A stretch of DNA of 64,000 bases from Branchipolynoe longqiensis (Eukaryota > Annelida > Polychaeta > Phyllodocida > Polynoidae). Made by a program: the position numbers and the translations under genes. Shown here one piece after another: positions 43,675-52,829 of the stretch. The stretch is from contig CM059189.1 of NCBI GenBank assembly GCA_030323885.1, positions 50,813,661 to 50,877,660 of the forward strand, read 5' to 3'. Each line of letters opens with the position of its first letter. Position 1 is the stretch's first letter. The notes under the pieces were generated by a model, which did not search any database, was not told the DNA's origin, and was given only the letters and a program-made list of their open reading frames with translations.

Positions 43675-44310
43675 CAGACCAGAGTTGGGTGAATTGTGTT
43701 CGCTTGTCAGCCACTGGGACGTGGGCAGTGGTGCCAGTGTGAAGCACCAGGAGTGGACTGTGTTCAGGCTCTCAACCTGGTCCCCAGTGCTATGTACATT
43801 AGAATTAACTGAGAGATGTCTCATGTCAGTGTCTGCTATTCATTGGTAACCAGTACTATAACCCGATTCGTATGTAGTCCTCATTTATCGTTAGAGAAAA
43901 GCAGTTCTAAGTAAGTCAAACAAACCTGATCCTGATAGAAAGTCGCCAGCTATTATTTTATTTAAATTACAAGTTGACAGGACAAATAAAATTGAGAAAA
44001 TACCGAGAGAAAAAATAGAAATCCAGGAATGGGTTAATGAATTAATGAATATTTATTTAGCTAGTAGTTATTTACTCTCCAGCTCCTCCCGTGACATCTC
44101 CTTATTATGACTAGTGCTGATGTAAGTGATTGCATTACAAACTTGGCTACATGTAAAGTCACGTGATTATTTTCTGTTCACCTGTTTTGATGTCCTCTTT
44201 TCCACCTTCAATCTCATGTTTTTACAAACCTGAGTAGCAACTTTGACAGTGTTACCCCCCCCCCCCCCCCATCACTGTGGCAGAGCATACTGTGGTGCTA
44301 CTCCATGATG

Positions 44311-44328
44311 TGCTGCCCCCTAGTGGCG
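44311..44328 (-). promoter_or_regulatory. CTCF-like motif, canonical
   Basis: The minus strand reads CGCCACTAGGGGGCAGCA, a full match to the well-known CTCF core with GGGGGCAG. It is about 4.9 kb downstream of the RhoGAP stop codon. Confidence 0.55.
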
Positions 44329-44353
44329 TGGACTATAACCATGTTGTAGTATT

Positions 44354-44563
44354 CAGAGTCCGTACACATGTAAAGATGTGAAATTCAAGGCTGTTTTTTA
44401 TAGGAATTCAAGACCATTTCATTTGGATTTCAGTAAAAAAAACTACATGGGTAAATGGCGATTTCAGACTAATTTAGATCACTGGGGACAGTTTAATGGA
44501 ATTCAAAGCTTTTTATGATGAATTACCAAAAATCGGTTAAATTCAAGTTCTAGACGGACCCTG
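44354..44563. mobile_element. hAT-like MITE between two CTCF-like motifs
   Basis: The ends CAGAGTCCGTACACATG and GACGGACCCTG are flanked by AGTATT (left) and GGTATT (right). It is an inverted relative of 33418-33706, with matching CATTTGGATTTCAG and ACTGGGGACAGTTTAATGG. Confidence 0.68.
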
Positions 44564-44610
44564 GGTATTGCCCTGCAGCGATATGTACTGTTATCATGAC
44601 AGCTGACATT

Positions 44611-44625
44611 GCTGCCCTCTGGTGG
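44611..44625 (-). promoter_or_regulatory. CTCF-like motif, canonical
   Basis: The minus strand reads CCACCAGAGGGCAGC. It has the same orientation as the motif 290 bp upstream; the two are separated by a MITE. Confidence 0.55.
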
Positions 44626-44669
44626 TGTGTTTCATAATAGACTACATCACGGTTCCGACTGCGCATGCG

Positions 44670-44790
44670 CTGAAAACGGCGTTGGGAGCGAAGCAAAGGC
44701 GTACGCCCATTGAGTTTGCCGATACGCATAGGGAAAAACTGGGATTTTATTAAAAATAAATAGAAATACATAACAATTTGGCATAAACAT
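44670..44790 (+). repeat. Fragment of the ~200-bp module seen at 59.9 kb
   Basis: ATTGAGTTTGCCGATACGC, then TTTTATTAAAAATAAATAG and AAATACATAACAATTTGG resemble the start of each tandem unit at 59880-60520. Confidence 0.5.
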
Positions 44791-44799
44791 GGGCAGAAG

Positions 44800-46320
44800 G
44801 ATGCAATATAATAATATAATGAATATGTTTAAGACACAACTCTCCATAATTAAGCATTTTGAGCTAAGAAACATACAATTTCAGTCACTTTACAGGCTGA
44901 TGTTTACATCACCATTGATTGTGTGTCAACAAAAACTTGTTTCAAAGAAATATATAACCAATATCTGATTAACCTTACTCATTTTCTATTTCTACATATG
45001 TCATTAACCATAGAATATAAATAAAAACATGAATAAAATATATAAAACTGACTGGCTATGGCTCTAACACTAGTCTGAGTGCCTAGATTTGTCTAAATCT
45101 AAATGCACATGGCATAAGATGTGCTGGTTCTATTGATGTAAATGCAATGCTGGATAAAAGATTAATATCTTAATTTATTATATATATTTTTTTAGTTGGT
45201 ATTCTATGTTTCAAACAAGAGCTGAGATGAGCTGAAACTAGCACATTTCATAGCTGCACCCAGTGTATTAGCATGTGCCATGTGCTTCTCGCGGCTTTGT
45301 TTTGCTCTGATGCATCCCACAATGCACCGCGCCGCTGGAACTGTGATGTAATCTATTATGATGTGCTCCCCCGAATCATGAAAATCATCATGGCCGACAT
45401 CGATTAATCGCCTCTGATTATCCCAACAATTTGTGTGCACAAGCGCAGATCATAAACACTCGGGTTGCATAAAAGGATGTGCTCGGGGCGGAAAAAATGT
45501 TGGATTGAGAGTAGCTGAAATGGCACACTCTGTGTTTACTTCGATTTTCACACAAAATAAAGTACACAAAATGTTTGTGTGCTGTATGAATAATGTGAAT
45601 ATTATTTAATATTAAATTAATATCAGCTGAGACATTATATATATTTAGCCATCTGTATGCGAACTGCTAAATTAGTGTTTTATGAACCTCCCAAATCGCA
45701 AATGTGTCATGGCAGCACCCATGGAACTGTTTACAAGCCCTTGCTGCCACCATTTTTTCCACAAATGTGACATCATTGCTCCTGACGCCCGCAGCCAAGA
45801 CATAGGGCACTGGAGTCGGATCATTTTGCACACGGCCTGTGTTTTTAGGCACACCTCAGGGTGTTCCATTTGAAATTCTGACGACCGGGTTGATCCTAAT
45901 AGTCCGACCCATGATAATCGATTACGGCCCATGTGGCTCCCGAACCTAGTGGCGACTAGCCTAACTACGATGCCACCTGGTGGCGACTAGCCTAACTACG
46001 ATGCCACCTGGTGGCATGAATCCAAACAATGACACGATAGCGTCCCTCATCTGGTGCTTGCCGCTGTTGAGTCGGGTATCCATCAACAATTTGGAAGGAT
46101 TGAGTTGAAATGAGCACAAAGTTGTTCGATTTTTTTGGAACTCAGGTTCGTGCACATCTTCCGGGGTCAATTGTGAAATGGATACAATAAAAAAATAAGA
46201 TACCTTTCTGCTTTCAGAACACAATATTCTGGCCAAAAGAAATTGTCAGTAAGACTCCTGTTGATTAACAATTAACATGAACTCGTGTAAATAAGTCTTT
46301 GTTAACACGAGCTCATCTAA
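44800..46320. other. No gene recognised
   Basis: A mixed region. GTTTCAAACAAGAGCTGAGA at 45209 repeats 43081, and a 31-bp tandem duplication (45951-46017) carries GATGCCACCTGGTGGC. Short frames on both strands at 45667-45932 overlap each other and resemble nothing known to me. Confidence 0.45.
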
Positions 46321-46332
46321 GCAGAATCATCA

Positions 46333-47655
46333 TGTAGTACAGCCCCATATTGTATACAGTAACTATAATATGGTGTTAGCGGTGTATGAGATAAACTCAA
46401 GGTGTTTATATCCCCATATTGTGGTGTTAGCGGTGTAAGCCATAAATCGGGGTGTTACTGCCACCATATTGTGTGAATCTAGACCATATTGTGGTATGTC
46501 AGCGGTGTATGCCATAAACACGGTGTCACCGCCACCACATTGTGTGAATCTAGACCATAATGTGGTGGGTTGGTGGTGCAAGCCATAAATAGCGGTGTTA
46601 CTGCCACCATATTTTGTGAATCTAGATCATAATGTGGTGTGTTAGCAGTGTATGGCATAAACACGGTGTCACCGCCACCATATTGTGTGAATCTAGACCA
46701 TAATGTGGTGTGTTAGCGGTGTATGCCATAAACATGGTGTCACCACCACCATATTGTGTGAATCTAGACCATAATGTGGTGTGTTACTGTTAGTGGTGTA
46801 TGCCATAAACACGATGTTACCACATCCATATTGTGTGAATTTAGACCATAATATGGTGTGTTACCGGTGCAGCCCATAAACACGGTGTCACCACCACCAT
46901 ATTGTGTGAATCTAGACCATAATGTGGTGTGTTAGCGGTGTATGCCATAAACACAGTGTCACCGCCACCATATTGTGTGAATCTAGACCATAATGTGGTG
47001 TGTTAGCGGTGTATGCCATAAACACGGTGTCACCGCCACCATATTGTGTGAATCTAGACCATAATTGGTGTGTTAGCGGTGTATGCCATAAACACGGTGT
47101 CACCGCCACCATATTGTGTGAATCTAGACCATAATGTGGTGTGTTAGCGGTGTATGCCATAAACACAGGTGTCACCGCCACCATATTGTGTGAATCTAGA
47201 CCATAATGTGGTGTGTTAGCGGTGTATGCCATAAACACGGTGTCACCGCCACCATATTGTGTGAATCTAGACCATAATGTGGTGTGTTAGCGGTGTATGC
47301 CATAAACACAGTGTCACCGCCACCATATTGTGTGAATCTAGACCATAATGTGGTGTGTTAGCGGTGTATGCCATAAACACAGTGTCACCGCCACCATATT
47401 GTGTGAATCTAGACCATAATGTGGTGTGTTAGCGGTGTATGCCATAAACACAGTGTCACCGCCACCATATTGTGTGAAGCTGGACCATAATATAGTGTGT
47501 TAGTGGTGTATGCCATAAACACAGTCTTACCGCATCCATATTGTGTGAATTTAGACCATAATGTGGTGTGTTACCGGTGCAGCCCATAAACACGGTGTCA
47601 CCGCCACCATATTGTGTGAATCTAGACCATAATGTGGTGTGTTACCAGTGCAGGC
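46333..47655. repeat. 71-bp minisatellite, about 18 units
   Basis: Units contain CACCGCCACCATATTGTGTG, AATCTAGACCATAATGTGG and TGTGTTAGCGGTGTATGCC. The central units (46900-47450) are nearly identical, while both ends are diverged. Peptides such as HYGLDSHNMVAVTP on the minus strand are by-products of the array. Confidence 0.93.
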
Positions 47656-47674
47656 CAGTGTATGGCAGTCATTA

Positions 47675-48223
47675 GCCGTGTTTACACGGGCGAGTTAAAA
47701 CGGCTCAAATAATGCGCCTTGCCTAGTTCGCCTCACATTCGCCGTGTAAACGCACCACTGATGCGGATTAGGGCTGATTCGCTTCATATGATTCAGTTTA
47801 TGTACACCACCTCGCGAGGTGGTTTATATGAAGCGATACAGTCGGCAATAGTGTAAAATAGCGGTGCTCGCCGGCTACATGCGCAGCTGTAACTATCGCT
47901 GGTGCCCGGCACTGTTAGGGACCGATTAGGCCGAAATCTATTGAATGCGATCATATTTAACAGAATTACATACTCAAATAATGAAATTTAATTAAATTAA
48001 CCCTAAATTACAAGCGATATTAACGTAGCAGCTGCATCGGCGTCGAATCGCCGAGTGTAAACTAAACAAATAGCAGTGCTCGCCAGCTACAGGCGGAACT
48101 AAGGCTGCTGGTTCCCGGCGCCGAAACACTTTCAAACTCGGTCCGTGTAAACGTGCCACTACATCGCTTCATATAAATTGCTTTGCCTGATTCGCTTTAC
48201 AATTCCCCGTGTAAACACGGCTA
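47675..48223. mobile_element. Harbinger-like MITE with CCGTGTTTACACGG ends
   Basis: The ends GCCGTGTTTACACGG and CCGTGTAAACACGGC are themselves palindromic. TTA is on the left and the worn TTG on the right. The interior repeats TTCGCTTCATATGATTC-like words and holds a CCACCTCGCGAGGTGG palindrome near 47820, shared with 8528-9144. Confidence 0.6.
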
Positions 48224-48284
48224 TTGATGTCCTGCTCACCCCTCAAATTGTTTCCCCCCAAAAAGTGTTCTGCTTTAATGTGCT

Positions 48285-48302
48285 GCTGCCACCTATTGGC
48301 GG
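48285..48302 (-). promoter_or_regulatory. CTCF-like motif
   Basis: The minus strand reads CCGCCAATAGGTGGCAGC, one mismatch to the core. Confidence 0.4.
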
Positions 48303-48341
48303 TTGTGCACCTGTCATGCTACCTAGTGGTGTCTGCCAGAA

Positions 48342-48357
48342 CCACGAGGTGGCGCTG
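48342..48357 (+). promoter_or_regulatory. CTCF-like motif, opposite orientation
   Basis: CCACGAGGTGGCGCTG on the plus strand, one mismatch to the core, 40 bp from a minus-strand site. This makes a divergent pair. Confidence 0.4.
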
Positions 48358-48554
48358 CGTGGGCTGCCAGGAGCGGTCTGTTGCAAAGACTCTAAAGACA
48401 GCTCACTCAACCTGTATTGCGTAATCAAGAGAACAGCCAGCGCACCAGGTGGTGGGTTTGATCATTTTGATAGTGTTATAATGGGTTGTGTGAATGGTGT
48501 GTGTGCTTGAAGGTGTGTGTGCATGTGTCAGTGTGCTGGAAGAAGGATGCAGGG

Positions 48555-49075
48555 AAAATGTGTGTATGGTGGTGGGGGTGGGTGGGGTGGAGAGGTGGTG
48601 GGGCAGGGTGGGGGTAGCGGTGCTGGTGGGAGTTCTATAGGAGTAGCAACATGCAACCAGTGGGGACCTCCCTCCGTCCCCCTCCTGCTTACATCAGGGA
48701 AGGGGTAGTGTGGTGTGGTGTGAGCACCAACTGAGGTGGGTGAGGATGGGAAGGGGGAGGGAGGGGAGGTGGAGGAGGAGGGAGTGCTGGGAGGAGAGGA
48801 GGGAGTGTGGGGGGGGGGGGAGGCAGAGAGGGAAGGGGGAGTGAGGTGTGGTTTGAGAGTGCTGGGTGAGGAGGGAGTGTGGAGGAGGGAGGCGGAGAGG
48901 AATGGGGGAAGGGACGGAGGTGTGGTGTGAGAGCGCTGGGTAAGGTGGATGAGGAGGGAGATAGGGAAGGGGAGGGAGGGAGGGGAGGGCGGGGGAATGA
49001 GGGAGGGTGGGGCAGGGGGGAGGGCGGGGGAATGAGGGAGGGTGGGGCAGGGGGGAGGTGGGGACAAAGCAGTAG
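48555..49075. repeat. G-rich low-complexity block
   Basis: GGTGGGGGTGGGTGGGGTGG near 48570 could fold as a G-quadruplex. GGGAGGGAGGGGAG-type repeats and a duplicated GGCGGGGGAATGAGGGAGGG follow near 48990-49040. Proline-rich frames on the minus strand and glycine-rich frames on the plus strand are composition artefacts. Confidence 0.85.
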
Positions 49076-49361
49076 GTGCAACATTGGCATCCAAATGATA
49101 GGCAATCTCTCTTTTTAAAATGTTAAACTCGCCCTCTCGCCTTGTATGTGTTTACATGTGAAACACCAGCCAGCAGCCAGGTTGACCAAACCCACCACAA
49201 GATGGCACTGCAAACTTTGCATTACCATGGGAGAGATAGGGAGTGAACCGTCTTAGTGTTATAGGGTCTTTGTCTGTAGTCACCAGTCATTGCCCACCAC
49301 CCATATTGGGGGTTTCAGTGACGTCACCTGTTGTTTCCTCTATGTATGATATTTACATTAA

Positions 49362-50136
49362 AGTTGCAGAGTCCGATGGTTTTGAGTTTCTATCATTTTC
49401 TGATATAAATGTATTAGGTTGATCGTTAGAAGCTATCTTACATTCGCTTGGAGCAACTTTGATTTTAAATTGCTAACTTTGGAGAGATTTGAAGTGTAAG
49501 CCTTTCTTTGTTTAACCCCCCCCCACCCCACCCCCCTCCCCCCACAGCACAAAAAGTGAACATCGGCTATTGGGGGTTGAAGTGTAAACATGCAATGTTT
49601 TGAAGTGTAAACATTCTAAATTAATGTTGGCATGCCTGCCAAAACTCTCATCTCATAGGCTTCAACAGTGGCGTTCTCTGTGGCGGAGTGGTTAGAGTGT
49701 CTGACTTTTTTCTAGGTCAGACTCCTAATCTGAGGGTCGGTGGTTCGATTCCCTGTGCCCCCAGCTCTGCCAATTTGGATTTCCACCGCTGTGTATAACT
49801 TACAGCGTCATCAAAGGCCGGTTGCTCTCATACCATGTCTATGTGGTGTGGGAGGTTAAAAATCGCTTGGGTCGGTAAAAGTGTAGGCTCAGGCTTTCTA
49901 TCGACCAGCAGTGGAATGAGGAAGACCAGTCGTCTATGACTGAAATTTCCCCTGCTTAAACAACTAATGGACCAAAAAAAAAACCAGTAAAAGGTTCAAG
50001 TAAATTTACTTAGTACGCTCTTCCATGTAGCAACAAATATTTAACAAGTGCACCCATATCTATGTTGAACATGCCAGTTTAAATCAATAAGTGATTTCCT
50101 TTCAATAATGTGATGCTTTTATCGGACTGTGCAACT
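49362..50136 (+). mobile_element. TTAA-type MITE, copy k, with internal insertions
   Basis: The left end AGTTGCAGAGTCCGATG follows TTAA. The right end ATCGGACTGTGCAACT is followed by TTAA (50137-50140), which is also the left target of the next copy. The interior holds a C-rich insertion near 49510-49590 and a SINE at 49673-49975. Confidence 0.75.
49673..49975 (+). mobile_element. Second SINE family, longest copy
   Basis: The head is GTTCTCTGTGGCGGAGTGG, then GACTTTTTTCTAGGTCAGAC and B-box GGTGGTTCGATTCCC, a class II tRNA-like fold with a long variable arm. The 3' body ends GAAATTTCCCCTGCTTAAAC and an A-rich tail. Confidence 0.72.
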
Positions 50137-50140
50137 TTAA

Positions 50141-50477
50141 AGCTGCATAGTCCAATGAAAGCATACAATTTTGAAAACCAAAACACTGACGTATATTCGA
50201 TTCTACATATCCAACTTAGATACTGGTGCCCTTATTAAGCATTTGCTGCCACGTAGAAGGGAATACTTGGGCAATTGAATGGAACCTGTTACTGCACAAG
50301 CCTGTGGTATCGGAGTTTTGGCGTGTTTGCCTAAATTAATTTTGCATGTTTGCACTACAAATATCTCAAAAGTTAGCCATAAAAGTTACTTCAAACTAAA
50401 ATAAGGTATATAACTATCAACGTAATATTTTTATCTCAGAAAATGACACAAACTCAAAGCTATCAGACTATGCAACT
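50141..50477 (-). mobile_element. TTAA-type MITE, copy l, sharing a TTAA with copy k
   Basis: The ends are AGCTGCATAGTCCAATG and CTATCAGACTATGCAACT. The left TTAA is the right TTAA of the preceding inverted copy, so one inserted exactly at the edge of the other. Confidence 0.78.
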
Positions 50478-50479
50478 TG

Positions 50480-51240
50480 AACAAACACTCACAAGTCAGG
50501 TAGGTACTCACCATGGTGTACACATCGATATGTTATCAGTTGTTGCCAGCCAAGCAACAGTCGTGGGACTGATTTTGAAGAGATGGAATTATCCTGCATA
50601 AAAATAATAATGATGGTGTCCAAGGTTCTGTTGTTGGTTTGTCTGGCTGTTATATTCAACTATACCTGCCCATTTCCTAGTGTCTTAATGAAGATGTGTC
50701 AATATACTTGTATAGTGGTTTGTATATTTGTATAGTCGGCAGGATAATAACTATTAAACCTTTTAGAATGGAAATATTTGTTTTGCATACCGTGCTAAAT
50801 TTGTAGTATCTTTTAATTATTACAATGATATTTATATTTTAAATACTATTCATAAGACGGTTGGTATCCTAAGTTTTAATTATCAAGTCGCATTCAAATA
50901 ATGGCAGTTAATATAAATAATGATGATAATAATAATGATAATAATAGCAGCTTAATCTGTGCCTGACTGGGGGATTAAAGTTGTCTTGTTATTTGCACTT
51001 GACTGTACATAACTTACACATATCACCTTGCAAACCATGCAGGTAATAATACTGAACAAAACAAATTTTGGAGCTTCAGTCAATAGGCGGGTCTCTGGAA
51101 GATTCTTATAAAACATAAATAGGTAACTATGGGAGTCACTTCTTCAACACATCGACTTGTCACCAATGAACAGACTTAGCTGTGTCCACTTAATACATGT
51201 ATCATAATACCAAATAAATTATAAATTCAAATATTGTTCG
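50480..51240. other. No gene recognised
   Basis: AT-rich sequence with a short GATAATAATAATGATAATAAT run near 50920-50945. No repeat family of this window. Confidence 0.5.
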
Positions 51241-51244
51241 TTCG

Positions 51245-51350
51245 TAGTTTTACAGCACTATAACGTCGCCATAGGTGCGCAGTGTCACAAGTCTGTACCG
51301 GTCCTGATGTGACTGTAGATGTTGCCAGGACATAAAACTCCCAACAACCA
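51245..51350 (+). mobile_element. SINE tail fragment
   Basis: From CACTATAACGTCGCCATAGG to AGGACATAAAACTCCCAAC. Confidence 0.65.
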
Positions 51351-51559
51351 ACCAGCTTCAGTCCCACGGGCACTACCAGGCGCAGCGGGCAGTAACGTGC
51401 ATGTTAGACACTATACAAATGTATTTTATGCTAAAAGTTGGCAAATTCTTCAAAATTAAAAATTGGAATCATTTTGGGAGGCGTATGTGAAGAAAATGTG
51501 TGGAAGACATACCACTCCCAATAAAACAAAAACGAAAAACTTTAAGAAAAGAAGGAGTT

Positions 51560-51943
51560 GTAATGTTTGTTGTTTCCTTTCTTGCCGCCTATTGGCTTGA
51601 TGTTAAGTGCGGCGTGCCGGTGTTCGTCTGTTTTTGAAGGTTTCTTCTCGGGTGTTTTTACAGGTCGTATGGGGCTGCTCACCGAAAATCCTGCTTCTCG
51701 CTTATGTCTGTGGTGTCACTTTTTTGTTTTTTGTCGAGCTGCCTTTTTTTGTTATTGCAGTCGACCTCTTTCTGATTCTTCGCCCGACGGTACTTGTTCG
51801 CGCACCACATGCAAAGGTGAGGGAACTTCTCGGTTCCGCTGCTGTGTGATGCAGTGAACCCGCAGTCCTGGTCCGAGTTCCACCTGTGACACGGACAGCC
51901 GTCCGTGTTGTGGTTGAACTCGGGACGTTTGTTGGGCTTGTAG
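51560..51943 (-). pseudogene. C-terminal Gag of a tyrosine-recombinase retroelement
   Basis: On the minus strand the frame from 51943 reads YKPNKRPEFNHNTDGCPCHRWNSDQ and continues with CMWCANKYRR and DCNNKKRQ. The spacing C-x-x-WN...C...H...C-x-x-C-AN...DC-N-x-K matches the zinc-binding C-terminus of the Gag at 55150-56313 (PCGAWNRD, CAYCAN, VCNSKRNR). It is the downstream half of a gag split by the insertion at 51944-52829. No RT follows below 51560, so the element is 3'-truncated. Confidence 0.7.
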
Positions 51944-52783
51944 GCAGACCTATTCAATGTCGCACACTTCAGAGCGAAGACCAAGACTACTCAGATACTG
52001 GTGAGAGAGCTACTATTCGCAGATGACAGTGCACTGGTTGCCCACTCTGCTGAAGAGACCCAGAAAATAGTGGACGCTTTCTCCGATGCATCAAAGAAGT
52101 TTGGCCTGAAAATTAACATCAAGAAGACGGAGGTGCTGTACCAACCCAACTCTACAAGAACCCGAGAGGAGGAGATCATGGTTGACGGAAACAAGCTGAA
52201 CTCTGTTCCGGAATTCACCTATCTCGGAAGCACAATATCAAGTGATGGACGCATTGATGCTGAGATACAGAGGAGGATGGCCAAGGCTAGCGCATCTTTC
52301 GGCCGACTACGCCAGAGACTCTGGAACAACCACCATGTGTCCATTCGGGTCAAAGGTAAGATCTACCGCGCAATCGTGCTATCCACCCTACTATACGGAG
52401 CCGAGGCCTGGACAGCGTACAGACAGCAGGTGAAAAAGCTGCATGCCTTCATGATGCGACATCTGCGTTCAATCATGAGGCTAACCTGGAAGGACAAAGT
52501 GACGAATAAGGAAATACTCGAACGGATGGGGCTGCCCTCTATGGAAGATCTTCTGATCAAAAAGAATCTCCGGTGGACTGGACACCTCATGAGGATGTCA
52601 TCAGACAGGCTACCAAAGCAGATCCTCTATTCTCAACTGTCTTTTGGCTACAGAAAGAGAGGGCGCCCCCGTCTCCGGTTCAAAGATACCATCAAGAGAA
52701 ACCTGAAGCTGAGAGACATTAAGACCGACTCATGGACACAACTCTCACAGCAGGGAGCTAAATGGAGAGCGGCAGTCAAGTAA
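51944..52783 (+). pseudogene. Reverse transcriptase C-terminal part of non-LTR element
   Basis: The open frame begins DLFNVAHFRAKTK and continues through the catalytic region (ELLFADDSALVA; FADD is the RT active site). KINIKKTEVLYQP and FTYLGSTISSDGRID follow, then a C-terminal part with YGAEAWT, NKEILERMGLPS and RKRGRPRLRFKD, ending in a natural TAA. The endonuclease and N-terminal RT are absent because of 5' truncation, but the remaining 280 codons have no stops. It is a different family from the LINE at 961-3816, and its codons are richer in G and C. Confidence 0.85.
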
Positions 52784-52829
52784 TGAAAGCAGTCTTTGTC
52801 GCATCGCGACCGACAGCATGATGATGAGG
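51944..52829 (+). mobile_element. 5'-truncated non-LTR retrotransposon inserted into gag
   Basis: It starts inside the reverse transcriptase, directly after a TAG of the flanking sequence, and ends in a GATGATGATG-like 3' tail near 52820. Flanks share AGGCAG (51942-51947 and 52826-52831), a possible short target duplication. It lies antisense to the gag pseudogene on either side. Confidence 0.75.

Noticed and set aside
43081..45248. Repeat of GTTTCAAACAAGAGCTGAGA at two places as a mobile element
   Set aside because: The shared sequence is only about 40 bp with no visible ends, so I did not call an element.
46363..47238. Minus-strand repeat peptides (HYGLDSHNMVAVTP)
   Set aside because: They are direct translations of the 71-bp minisatellite and break wherever the unit length changes.
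48528..49105. Long proline/serine-rich frames on the minus strand
   Set aside because: They come from the G-rich low-complexity block. All frames are open there, and no domain is visible.
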